Shown: positions 43,835 to 54,927 of the stretch, one piece after another
Position numbering within the stretch: position 1 is the stretch's first letter
How the letters are laid out: every line of letters begins with the position of its first letter
Origin: Carposina sasakii
Lineage: Eukaryota; Arthropoda; Insecta; Lepidoptera; Carposinidae
Assembly (NCBI GenBank): GCA_014607495.2
Contig: CP053148.1
Coordinates: 8,866,001 to 8,930,000 of the forward strand
DNA: 64,000 nucleotides
Direction of reading: 5' to 3'
The notes under the pieces: model-generated
Told to the model about the DNA's origin: nothing
Database searches by the model: none
What the model saw: the letters and a program-made list of their open reading frames with translations, nothing else
Program-made: the position numbers and the translations under genes

Positions 43835-46816
43835 TTAAAACTCAATATCGTCTTCTTCATCTGTTTCAGGAAGAATATCCTTTACAGTTCCTAAAGACGG
43901 CAGTTCAAAATACTCTTTATGAAAACGCTTTGGTATAGTTCCATTAGTACATAAACGATTTAAATCGTTGTATTTAGCGACTGTTATAGGGTTAGGTTTG
44001 TCATAAAGTTTTTGTAAACCTGCTTCTACATTCTCAACTCCTTTCAGATCTTGGTTTTTTCCTTTCTTCCCTTTGCCTTTTCCTTTTGATCCTCTTTCTT
44101 TACATTCAAATGTTACAACTTGAGCTTCTTCTTTGTCATTCATTGAATATTTAACTTCCATACTTTTAGTGTTTTTCTTCTTGAATGTGACGATGCGCAT
44201 AAATTTTAATTGTATTTGCTTTTGAGAATTACTGGTAAATTTTTGAGATACCAAGCTGTTCCAGTTGATAAAATCAGAGTAATCTAAAACATTAATTTTA
44301 TATGGGTCAGGATTTTTTCTTGCAGATTCCATGTATGTTGGCCATTGACTTGGACTCCAAACAATAATTCGTCTAACCTCGCGTTCAATGACCGCATGCA
44401 TTGAATCGACGGGCATGTAAGTATGCCCCGGGTACAAATAATTTATTTGTACCACTTGTATGTTCTTAGAATGCTGTATAAAGTAGTGGAGGGCTGTGAG
44501 AACAATCTTATTTTTATTCTGCCCGGGCAAGAATCGCAATAAAGTAGCACATTTTTAATAGGACGTTTATCAATTTCAAGTAGAAATTTATAAATACAAG
44601 TAGCAATTTCGTTGCCACCCCTTTGACCATCGCTTTCACCCCATACATAGCAATGTCCCTTTTTAGTTTGACTTTCGTAGAATGTGCAATTATAGACGGC
44701 GTATTTTCTAGAGTAATATAACAACATGCTCTCTCCATGAGGAGTATTCAGCACTTTTTGCAGGTCGAAGCTAACGGTGAGCGTATCATTTGAAGTTAAT
44801 TGCTGGTGTATTTTAAATCTTTGGTAGCTGGCCTTTTTTTCTTCTAGATGAACAGTCATGTCTTTGATTTCTTGTTCTGATAATAATTCTGTGTTTTCAG
44901 CTTTTGTACACATCACACACTTATCTTTTTTGGGTATGTGGAACCGAATATTATAATCTTCATTAAAAAGTTTAATAAAGATTTTTTCACTTAGGTGTAC
45001 TTTGTTATTATTTTGGCAGTCTTGAAGATAAATCCTAAATAAATTTGTAGCATTTTTAAATTCTTGAGGTAAATACAGACATGAACTCTTGCTACGACAG
45101 TAATGAGAAGGAACGGCTGGAAGGCTTTCGATAAAAGTTTTGGCGTATGCTTTATCTTCATCGCTATACTTATCTGCATGACATGTTCTCTTTTCTACGC
45201 TTGCCATATTTTCTTGTGAATTTTTTACTGTATATGAAATAAATTTTTGTGTGATATCTAATGTATTAATTAAGAACTTTTGACAAACAGGTCTAGATCC
45301 TTCACCTTCGTTTATAACATATTCAAACGTTTGACCTCTTCTGCTTTCTACAGATTTAGTTTTTTTTCTTTTGATAGAAATTGGTTGTACACATCTAACA
45401 ATCCAGTCTTTTCGACGTTGAATATCCAGAGACCAGAAATAATTAAATAGGCTAATTCTTCTATCCTCTGATATCTCATAACATTTTCTAGCACATACGC
45501 CAAGTAAGCATGGGTTTCCTTTCATTGTCTTCTCTTCTACCATACATCCTGATCTTCTTTCGTAAGACTTACCAGTATCTTTTAATTTTCTCCTCAGTTT
45601 ACTTTTATTTTCTTTCTTGGTTTTTCTCTTAATTAGGTTTTCACTGGTTACTGTTTTATTGTTCTCAGCTATTATTTTTTGTTTCTTTTTAGTACACTTT
45701 TTCTTTTTTTTATCACTATTAATTGAACTATCCGACTCATTCATACTCCAAAGATCCGAACTACCAGCTGAAAAGTCTTCATTATCAGAAAGATAATCAA
45801 CGTAGGATTTTAAAATCTTCTTACGATATTTCTTGTTAAGTTTAGGTTGTTCAGAAATCATAACATGATTATTGGGGTCAGTAGTTGGATCAAAAAAAGA
45901 TGTATCTAAAACATCGATAATCGAAGGGGAACTCTTACGCTCTTCTATATCCTTAGGTTCATGTTCAAATACCACTGTTTTCAAGGAAGTGTACACCTGA
46001 GGTTGTTGAAATAATGCAGATTGGTCAACGTTGTTTGTTACTATTTCAGTACAAGAAATATCACGAGAATGATGCGCCTTTGGTTCATGTATTACATCAG
46101 AAAAAGTAGCCCAAGTGGTATTTATTTCAGGTTCAGGCGAAAATACTTCATCTCCTGGAGGTATGTCCTGGATGCCGTCAGAGGTAAGTACGTCGTCAAT
46201 AGAAGAACTTTGCGTTATTTTCTTTGTTTCAGAGGTACGTGTAAAGACAACATCTCCTGGAGGTATGTCCTGGATGCCATCAGAGGTAAGTACGTCGTCA
46301 ATAGAAGAACTTTGCGTTATTTTCTTTGTTTCAGAGGTACGTGTAAAGACAACATCTCCTGGAGGTATGTCCTGGATGCCATCAGAGGTAAGTACGTCGT
46401 CAATAGAAGAACTTTGCGTTATTTTCTTTGTTTCAGAGGTACGTGTAAAGACAACATCTCCTGGAGGTATGTCCTGGATGCTGACAGCTGTAAGTACATC
46501 GTCACTTGCTTGTGCTTTAAATTGTTGTGATTTTCGGTTTTGATTTATTACAAGAGGAGGTGGTAATAATATTATGCTATGATTATCACTGGGAACTACA
46601 GAATTTTCACCAAACTTAGCAGATCGTAAATATTTTGTCAGTTCCATTTTAGAAACTTTTTCATCTCGTTTTATATTTACTTTGTTTTGCTGTTGATTTA
46701 TATTAGAGAATGCGTTCACATTTTCATAATAATTACTTTCATCTGTATCATCTATTATTTCACTACTATTAGCGGAAGATTGAAGAGAGCTTCCACTAGG
46801 ACATCGTGTAGTATCC
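43835..46816 (-). CDS. transposase exon 3 of the Sola-like element (one frameshift)
   Basis: This is the main exon after acceptor gtttttcag. The N-terminal part is acidic and serine-rich and includes near-identical 34-residue repeats (TSDGIQDIPPGDVVFTRTSE...) at 46500-46130. Then come CARKCYEISEDRRISLFNYFW, HYCRSKSSCLYLPQEF, PKKDKCVMCTKAEN (Cys-rich), SFDLQKVLNTPHGESMLLYY (possible first catalytic Asp), YCDSCPG/GQNKNKIVL (second Asp) and MPVDSMHAVIE (likely catalytic Glu). The C-terminus is basic, then acidic. A single-base frame change at about 44520 splits it into 794- and 234-codon frames, exactly in the DSC-GQNKN motif, so the copy is probably inactive or contains an error. Confidence 0.8.
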
Positions 46817-46989
46817 CTGAAAAACATAAACTTAGTAGGTAAATCTAGTTTTTAGGGTTTAAAGTCTGGTTAAAAGTAAACTGTTTTATGCTAGGTATTT
46901 AATCAGATGTCTATAGACCAAATTTCATAATTTCTTTAGCATTAATAATCATTCACACACAAATCACACTTTCATTTTTATACTAGTGG

Positions 46990-47220
46990 ATATATTCATT
47001 TATAATTGAACTAGCTATTGGGCGCGGCTCCGCCCGTGGAAGTCTGTTATCTAAAAATTTATCCCACGGGAACATGCTACCGGGATAAAAAGGGTTCTAG
47101 GGTGCCACCTATCTCCATACCAAATTTCATCGAATCGGTCCAGCCGTTTGAGCGTGAAAGAGTAACAAACATCCATCCATCCATCCTCACAAACTTTCGA
47201 ATTTATAAATATTAGTATGA
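46990..47220 (+). repeat. common lepidopteran interspersed repeat in transposase intron
   Basis: Starts 'actagctattgggcgcggct' and continues 'ggataaaaagggttctaggg', 'caaatttcatcgaatcggtc', 'gtttgagcgtgaaagagtaa' and 'acaaactttcgaatttataa'. It ends 'atattagta'. A compact full-length copy, about 230 bp, in the intron between transposase exons 2 and 3. Confidence 0.75.
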
Positions 47221-47278
47221 TTAACTAGTACGATAAGGATGAATATAATAATATAAATATTTACTAATTATAACTTAC

Positions 47279-47362
47279 GTGGCATTATTATTATCGATTT
47301 CGTGGTTTTTATTTTCAACGATTGTTTCTTCAGTATCATAATTGTAATGTTCAGCATCGACT
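47279..47362 (-). CDS. transposase exon 2 of the Sola-like element
   Basis: 84 nt between ctgttttag and gtaagt; completes an Arg codon, then reads VDAEHYNYDTEETIVENKNH EIDNNNA. It leaves in phase 2 and joins exon 3 at 46816 (AC|G gives Thr/Arg-frame DTTRCPSG). Phase matching on both sides supports it. Confidence 0.72.
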
Positions 47363-48465
47363 CTAAAACAGTATTAATGTACTTAGTTAATTGTAGTCAA
47401 TAATTATTATAGTAAATGTATAGAAGACCGAGCGAATAAGGACCAGTAGAAAGTTGTCAATTCGATTTTGGTGAAATTTAAATAAGCAAAAACAAAATCG
47501 TTTTTTACGAGTATGTTTCTAGTGGTTGACGCGCAAACTAACAAAGACTTACATCATAAAGTACATTAAAACAAATAAAATCGTATTATGATGTCCTTTA
47601 AGATGTATGTCTTTAGTGGTTGACGCGCGAACCACCAGTGATTTACGTCGTAAAGGACATCATAACAAATAAAATCTTGTTATAAAGTCCTTTAAGACCA
47701 ACCCAGCGCCCACCGATGGATGCGCAACGCAGCACATTTTGAAATGAACAATTTAATACTAAACCTTAACTACCTTAAAATAGGGTAAATTATTGTGTAA
47801 GAATAATAAATACGCACGTGACGCTCGTCGTATATTCTTAGTATACAATAATAGACCGTATCTTTAGGTAGTTAAGTTTATATTAAATTATTTACTTCAT
47901 AATGTGCTTCAATGCGCCTTCGCCGCTTTAACTAGCTTATTAACCAGTCACAAGTTCACTTATTTATAATAACAATTAGTGTGATGGTAAACAGATGAAT
48001 ACCTAAACTTATGTCTATTGTCTATTACTGCAATATGAAATGACAGAATTGCTATACGGAAACAAAGTTACCTACATAACTTGTCATTTGTCGTCTATTT
48101 AAGAGAGTAAGATTTATAATTAACTATGTCTCGGGCTATCTACAAAAAATATCTTAATAATGATAATTTGTGATTATCATTTATGGTTAACTACAATAAC
48201 TTAGTAAATCAAGTAAGTAGGTAGGTGGGTATCTAATTTTAAAGGTCATAAATTCACATTTAATTTGATTTTAGTCTATACTATATCAAAATTCAAGTTT
48301 CGTAAACATCCTAGATACCTATTTTCACTTATCTAATAGATATAATTGATTTTTTGGGGTATGTACCTATTATACCTACGTACAAACATTATTTTACATT
48401 GGTTCTCTTTAGTTTAACTATAATACCTAGATTTAAATAAATAATAATATGAATTAATTACTTAC

Positions 48466-48560
48466 CGTAACATTTTGCAGTGGTACTTTAATATTGCGTT
48501 AACTTTCCTCTTCCTTACTTCTAAAGAATTCAATTTTTTGGGTAATTTATGGTCCGACAT
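48466..48560 (-). CDS. transposase exon 1 of the Sola-like element
   Basis: 95 nt from ATG to donor gtaagt; reads MSDHKLPKKLNSLEVRKRKV, then NAILKYHCKML and the first two bases of Arg. A GC-rich stretch (48590-48770) upstream could hold the promoter. The basic N-terminus may be a nuclear localisation signal. Confidence 0.72.
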
Positions 48561-49146
48561 TATTAGCATAAAACAAACAACACCAACTAACGTTTGCGCG
48601 CGAACTGACTTTGCAAAGTGAATCGTATGGGTGACGCTCCTCCCGCACCCGTTACTTACACCCCCGTTATCCTGCGCATCGCCTCGTGTCCGAGCCCGAG
48701 CGCCACTTGTTATTACAACTCGTAACTTGTTGCATATTTCTTCACGCTGCGCGCGCCGTAGGTATTAGAAATGATCGATTAAAATTAGGGTCGTAAAGGA
48801 CATCAAAATAACAAACGGCCTTTACACCATAATTACGAATATTATAATAAAGAATAGACAGGTCGTAATGGTTTCCGATTATCATATAACATAATTACAA
48901 CCTCATAAATAATAAAAATGCACCTTTACGACGCCTACCAAAAAATATTTTTACCATATGTCCTAAATATTTAAAAAAGTATATTTATAGCTACTGAAAA
49001 TCTAGGTCGTAAAGGATTTTTTTAAAGAGATATGACAATTTTAAATATGCCATTCCATAGAGCTCGCGACGCTGATTCCAAATATATAAATAACTCATTT
49101 TAGGTAAAATGTCCTTTACGACAATTGAAATTTCCGGTATCGATGT

Positions 49147-49312
49147 GTTGTGTATGTACTTTCGTGTCTGTGAACTTTCTTCTGTCTTTGTGTACTTTCA
49201 CTCTTCTCCTTCTGACTTTCTGTGTTGTGGTAATACATTCATTTACTGCTGAAACTGAAGTTTCCTTCACGCCGCCACAACCTACCTAGTGACATCAATC
49301 ATCACCACTAAA
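49147..49312 (+). repeat. 5' LTR, second part (166 bp), and primer-binding site
   Basis: Continues the LTR from 'gttgtgtatgtactttcgtg' to '...accactaaa' (49312). A likely tRNA primer-binding site, tggtgaccccgc, follows immediately at 49314. Confidence 0.88.
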
Positions 49313-49395
49313 CTGGTGACCCCGCAAAGGACACGGACATTACTACACAGTGAAAGTGCTTCAACATCACCACGCGCACGAATTCGCACATCAAA

Positions 49396-52300
49396 ATGGC
49401 GGAATGCAAACCTGCCGTTCCTACACATGCCCGGACGACTCACCAACATCTCGACGGTCAACCCATCACCGTCGCACCGGCACCATCATCGCCATTATCA
49501 CAGGTCGAAGTGCTGACGCGTCAAATTGCGGCCCTCACTAAGATAGTGAGTGACCTTACTGCGCGCGCACAGCGACCTAGACCGATGACAAATCTACGAC
49601 GAGATCATCGTAGCCGACCATCATCACCGCGCAAGGCGCGGCAGATACCATCAGCCGCCCCCGCCCACGCCGATTCTTCCGAGGCGCAGGACTTCGCGAA
49701 ACAGGTGCAGCCGTCACCGCACTCACTCGCCGGACACACGGCGATGACGTCACAGAACGTCCGCAGCTCCACCACCGGTCGCCTCTTCATCAGGGATCGT
49801 GCATCACAAACTGAATACCTGATAGACACCGGAAGTGACGTGTGTGTGTTCCCAGTGTCCGCGATCCGCGAGTGCCGTACAAAAACGTCATTTCAGCTCG
49901 GTGCTGCCAATGGTTCGGCTATCGATACTTACGGGTACGTAAATTTAAATTTAAACTTGGGCCTACGCCGTAACTTCCCATGGCGTTTCGTGGTTGCCGA
50001 CGTCACGAAAGCCATAATCGGCGTAGATTTTCTTTCACATTATGGGCTTATCGTCGACGTCAGCAAACACAAACTCTCCGATAGCCTAACCAAGGTCAGT
50101 ACCGTAGCTTCTTTAGCTAGTAAGAACAGTTCATCTCTGTCCAGCATTATAGTCCCGACTGGAGGTAACAGTGTGTATCACGCCATTCTGTCCGAATATC
50201 CGGAAATAACACGCCCTGCTGGTACTCCGGGTATCGTCAAGCACAATACTACACACCATATTATTACCTCACCAGGCCCTCCAGTATCATGCTCGCCCCG
50301 ACGTCCCGACAAATTAAAAATTGCGAAACAAGAAATCGAATGCATGTTATCGAACGGTACAGCGCGTCCGTCCGATAGTCCGTGGGCATCCCCACTCCAC
50401 CTCGCGTCCAAAAAGGACAATGGTTGGCGTCCTTGCGGCGATTACCGCCTACTCAACGCCAGGACTATCCCGGATAAATACCCGATCCGTCATATACATG
50501 ACTTTTCGCATAGTCTGTCTGGTTGTAAGTACTTTTCGGTCATTGACCTTGTTAAGGCTTACAACCAGATACCGGTCGCTAAGGAGGACATACCGAAGAC
50601 CGCAATCACCACCCCTTTCGGTTTGTACGAATTCCCCTTTATGACGTTCGGGCTTAGGAATACTGGTCAGACTTTCCAGAGGTTTGTCGACGAAATGACG
50701 CGTGGCCTAGACTTCGTCTACCCATACCTCGACGACTTTTTGGTCTTTAGCAAGTCGGCTCGAGAGCACGAAGACCACCTTAGACAACTTTTTACACGTA
50801 TGCAGACCTACGGCGTACTCATAAACACGGGTAAGTGTGTTTTCGGCGCTCCCGAGGTAACATTTCTAGGTTACGCCATTTCTGAAAGTGGCACCAAGCC
50901 CCTGGAAAGCAAGGTTCGAGCTATTTCGGAATTTCCCATTCCGAAAACAGTCAGGGAGCTTAGGCGATTTCTCGGCATGGTAAATTTTTACCGCCGATTT
51001 TTACCCAACGCCGCCCAGACTCAAGCTCCCCTGAACGCCTTGCTGACCGGATCGGTCAAGGCTTCCCATCCCGTCCACATAGAGGGAAATTCGCTGCAAG
51101 CCTTTAGGGATTGCTTAGAGAGCCTGAGCAACGCTGCTCTATTGGCTCACCCTGACTCGCAAGCTAAGTTAGGACTTGTCACTGATGCCTCTGATACGGC
51201 AATAGGTGCAGTCCTACAACAGCTTAAGGATGGATCTTGGCAGCCTTTAGCATTTTTCTCGCGCAAGTTGAGCCCATCGCAAGCGAAGTACTCACCGTAC
51301 GATCGCGAGCTCCTTGCCATCTACGAGAGCATAAGGTACTTCCGCCACATGCTAGAGGCCACTTACTTCACGGTCTATACTGACCACAAGCCGCTCTGTT
51401 ACGCTTTCCACGAACGGAAACGTAACTGTTCGCCGCGTCAGTATAGACACCTGGACTTCATCTCGCAGTTCACCACCGAGATTCGCCACATCTCGGGTAA
51501 GAGTAACGTCGTGGCCGACACACTCTCCCGCGTGAACGAACTGCAGATGCCCGTCGATCTTGAAGTGATGGCCAAAATGCAAGCTACAGATCCAGACCTT
51601 ACAGCGTGTCTCCGGGGTGAGTCCTCTCTTCGCCTCATCAAGACGAAGGTTCCTGGAAGTCGTACTGCTTTGTACTGCGACGCCAGTACGCCGATTCCAA
51701 GGCCCTTCGTCCCGCAACAACTGCGTCAGCAGGTATATAACTGCCTGCACTCGCTTTGCCACCCAGGCGCAAACGCCACATCCAAGCTCGTTGCAGAACG
51801 CTTTGTGTGGCCTCTGATGCGCAAGAACTGCCGTGAATGGGCTAAGGCATGTTTGGCCTGCCAGTGCACGAAGGTAAACAGGCACGTCGCGTCACCTTTA
51901 GGTACGCATGATTTACCTTCGGCGCGATTCAAACATGTCCATCTAGACCTGATCGGCCCTCTGCCGCCAGATGGTGAATATCGGTACTGCCTTACAGCCG
52001 TCGATCGCTTCACGCGATGGCCGGAAGCTGTACCACTTACCGATATTACAGCCGAAACGGTAGCAAAAGCGTTCCTTTCCTGTTGGGTGTCGCGCTATGG
52101 ATGTCCTTCCGAGATCGTTACCGACCGCGGAGGACAGTTCCAATCAGCGCTGTTCCAGCAACTGTCCAAGTCCATCGGTTTCGATCACCGAAGGACAACG
52201 GCTTACCACCCACAGTGCAACGGCTTGGTTGAGCGTTTTCACCGCCAACTAAAGGCAGCCATTACCTGCCATGCTGACGCAAACTGGACCGAGACGTTAC

Positions 52301-52843
52301 CTCTCGTTCTTCTCGGCATACGAACCTCCATCAAGGAGGACTTGAAGACTTCTTCGGCTGAACTGGTGTACGGTGAGCCACTCCGCCTACCTGGCGAATT
52401 CTTCGGCCATAACCTCACAGGCTACACCACCGACATCACCGAATTCTCAGCACGTCTCAAGTCCTTTGCCGAGAAGATACGTCCGGTCCCAACCCAGCAC
52501 CACTCGACACAAAACCTTCGTGTTTAAGGACCTCACCACATGTAGCCACGTATTTCTTAGGGAAGACGCGCTACGTGGTTCCCTCCAACCGGCCTACACA
52601 GGCCCACACGAAGTTTTGTGCCGAAGTGCCAAGCACTTTAAAATACGCGTCAGGGGTAAGGACGTGACAGTCAGTATAGATCGGTTGAAACCAGCCTATA
52701 TACTGACTGACAATGCCGTACCTCTACCGCCACGCGGCGGTACTGATCCTCCTGACCGACCACCACAACCAGACCATCCACCACCTGTGCGGGTAACGCG
52801 ATCGGGAAGGCGAGTTCACTTCCCAGATTATTATCGCCCGTAG
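49396..52843 (+). CDS. Ty3/gypsy gag-pol remnant: PR-RT-RNaseH-IN, gag mostly deleted
   Basis: The first frame (49396-52527, 1043 codons) begins with a short gag remnant ([20 protein letters not shown], helix [19 protein letters not shown]), then protease [15 protein letters not shown] with [30 protein letters not shown] and the palm YLDD, RNase H ([21 protein letters not shown]), the integrase HHCC zinc module (HSLCHPG..., CLACQCTK) and the D,D-35-E core ([25 protein letters not shown]). A one-base frame change near 52490 moves the IN C-terminus (SIDRLKPAY) into a second frame ending at 52843. The capsid region is missing, so the copy cannot make particles alone. Confidence 0.93.
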
Positions 52844-52866
52844 ACTCGGTCTCTGGAAGGGAGTAC

Positions 52867-53389
52867 TGTAGGTGACCTGATACATATTTATATATATCTA
52901 TATGTGTATTTATATTTATTAATACTAAACAGATACACTATATTTCATATATATGTACACCTACAAGAAGACAAGCATTACACACATCATAGTCATACAT
53001 TCGCAACACTATATTTAACGCACAAGCAACGCCGCGCGATATCCGTAGTTCAGCAAAACTGCTGACGGCGCCGAACGTGATCGCGCCACACCACGCTGCC
53101 CATGCGCTGGTACCTCCAGTCGTCCGAGGACTGTGACGCAGAGTCCACGCGCCACCCTGTACCGCGACGACACACATACGCGGGTGCCGCTACGCCACTG
53201 GTGGCCTATTTATATATATATGTGTTGTGTATGTACTTTCGTGTCTGTGAACTTTCTTCTGTCTTTGTGTACTTTCACTCTTCTCCTTCTGACTTTCTGT
53301 GTTGTGGTAATACATTCATTTACTGCTGAAACTGAAGTTTCCTTCACGCCGCCACAACCTACCTAGTGACCTCGACCAACATCACTAAA
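52867..53389 (+). repeat. 3' LTR of the Ty3/gypsy element (523 bp)
   Basis: Starts TGTAGGTGACC after a purine tract (ggaagggagtac) and ends '...atcactaaa', followed by the repeated target site actat (53390-53394). It equals the two 5' LTR parts in length and differs from them only near the last 20 bp, so the insertion is recent. Confidence 0.93.
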
Positions 53390-53394
53390 ACTAT

Positions 53395-54480
53395 CAGAAA
53401 GCATTCGATACTATTCTCCACCCGTCGATATGTGAAGCATTAAAATCTCAAGATGTAGAGAGCAAGTACATAAATGTCTTGAAATGTCTTTATGACCAAT
53501 GTAAAAGCAAAGTGAATCTGGAGACAACAGGACCACTCATACCTATAAAAAGAGGAGTTCGTCAAGGCGATCCACTGTCACCAAGAATTTTCATAGCTGT
53601 GCTGGAATCCGTCATTGGTGGACTCGATTGGGAAAAAATGGGTTTAAACATAAATGGAAAATATATCTGCCATTTGAGATTTGCTGATGATATCATTATA
53701 TTATCAGAAAGTCATAAAGAACTAAATTCTATGCTGCTCTCACTTCAAGCCGCAAACAAGAAAGTAGGCTTAGAAATAAATATGAGCAATACAAAAATTA
53801 TGACTAATTCCATAAAACACCCTATTAATCTTGTCACAGAACCATTAGACTATGTCGATACTTATATTTATCTGGGGAAACAGATATCTTTTAAAAAGGA
53901 AAACCACATACTCGAAGTAGAAAGAAGGATATCGGGTGCTTGGAGAAAGTTTTGGAGCCTAAAAGAAATATTGAAAAGCTCAATGCCTCTATAAATTAAT
54001 AAAAAGGTAATGGATACTTGCTTGCTCCCATCAATTACATACCTATACGCATGTCAAACATGGAAATTCACCAACCTCGTAAAAAGAAAAATTAGAGTCT
54101 GTCAGCGAAGTATGGAAAGGAGTATTATTAATGTAAAGAAGATACAAAAGATCCGCCATACCACTATTAGAGAAAAAACAAAGGTAATAGATGCCCTAAA
54201 CTTCTCATTAAAACTTAAATGGAAATGGGCTGGTCACGTCGCCCGAATGAACGATGACCGTTGGACAAATCGACTAACATCGTGGCCTGTTCCAATAGGA
54301 AATAGAAAGAGAGGGAGGCCTAGGGTACGCTGGGAAGACGACATCACGGAATTAACCGGAAAAAACTGGATGACAAAAACCAAAGATACAGATAAATGGA
54401 GTGGTCTGGAGGAGGCCTTTACCCTCACACGAGGGGTTCTTGCATGACATACCTATTAATTTAATTATTTATATTTATTG
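53395..54480 (+). mobile_element. RTE-type LINE, segment 3: RT palm to C-terminus
   Basis: Resumes QKAFDTILHP, then IKRGVRQGDPLSPRIFIAVL, the palm CHLRFADDIIILSE and YIYLGKQISFKKENHI. A stop follows at 53992; then a second frame (54010-54447) with LPSITYLYACQTWKFT, KWKWAGHVARMNDDRWTNRL and the C-terminal GNRKRGRPRVRWEDDI. This completes the element begun at 38246. Confidence 0.88.
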
Positions 54481-54757
54481 TTATTTTAATTCAAACTGTG
54501 TACAATTAATTCATTATTAATATCCAAAATCGTTTACTATCAAAAATTTATAAAAATCTAATAAGCTCACATAACAGCTCTTTTTGTTTGTATGAAAAAG
54601 AACAAGACAGCATGTTTTAATTATAGATTCAACTTAAATCTAGTCTAATTTACTATAGGTAGTAAATTAGATTAAAGTTAAATCTTAAAGCCTTAACGTA
54701 GGCATCGCAATTACAGTTGGCGGGGCCGGAAAACATACTTACAAGCTACACACATAC
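54481..54757. other. Jarid2 intron, no feature seen
   Basis: AT-rich. 54636-54685 contains a short palindrome around 'agtctaatttactataggta'. Nothing else was seen. Confidence 0.4.
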
Positions 54758-54927
54758 CTTTTTACTAGCACTGAGCACTATATCGTAAACCCGGTGGCAA
54801 CCTGTGCAATGCAGTCGCCTGCATCGTGAGTACTCCTTGCAGGACATGAGGTCGTCTATACTGAATACCGACAAGGACGGGCACGGCGATGGAGCGCGCC
54901 CCTTGCTGACAGTGACAGGCTTAGGCT
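54758..54927 (-). CDS. Jarid2: Jarid2 exon with Cys cluster
   Basis: 170 nt; the first two bases complete a Glu codon, then 56 codons to phase 0; acceptor cggttgtag, donor gtatgt. It reads PKPVTVSKGRAPSPCPSLSV, then FSIDDLMSCKEYSRCRRLHC and TGCHRVYDIVLSASKK. The C-x5-C-x4-C-x2-C cluster could bind a metal; I know no named domain. The phase fits both neighbours, and SASKK|IAPPTV joins the large exon at 34371. Confidence 0.75.

Larger units (their letters stand above)
42897..49142 (-). mobile_element. 6.2-kb DNA transposon, Sola-like, inside the 5' LTR
   Basis: Inverted termini from cgataccggaaatttcaatt inward ('gtcgtaaaggaca') match exactly for at least 33 bp at both ends. A 4-bp target duplication, atgt, lies at 42893-42896 and 49143-49146. 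A three-exon transposase gene runs on the minus strand. 4-bp duplications and the cysteine-rich, DSCxGQNKN-type transposase fit the Sola superfamily; the name is from memory and not tested. Short subterminal repeats of 'gtcgtaaaggacat' occur near both ends. It contains two younger repeats (43411-43568 and 46990-47220). Confidence 0.82.

Noticed and set aside
46021..46543. Plus-strand frames of 169 and 142 codons
   Set aside because: Antisense to the 102-bp repeats of the transposase gene.
51352..51885. 177-codon minus frame
   Set aside because: Shadow of the gypsy RNase H and integrase coding strand.
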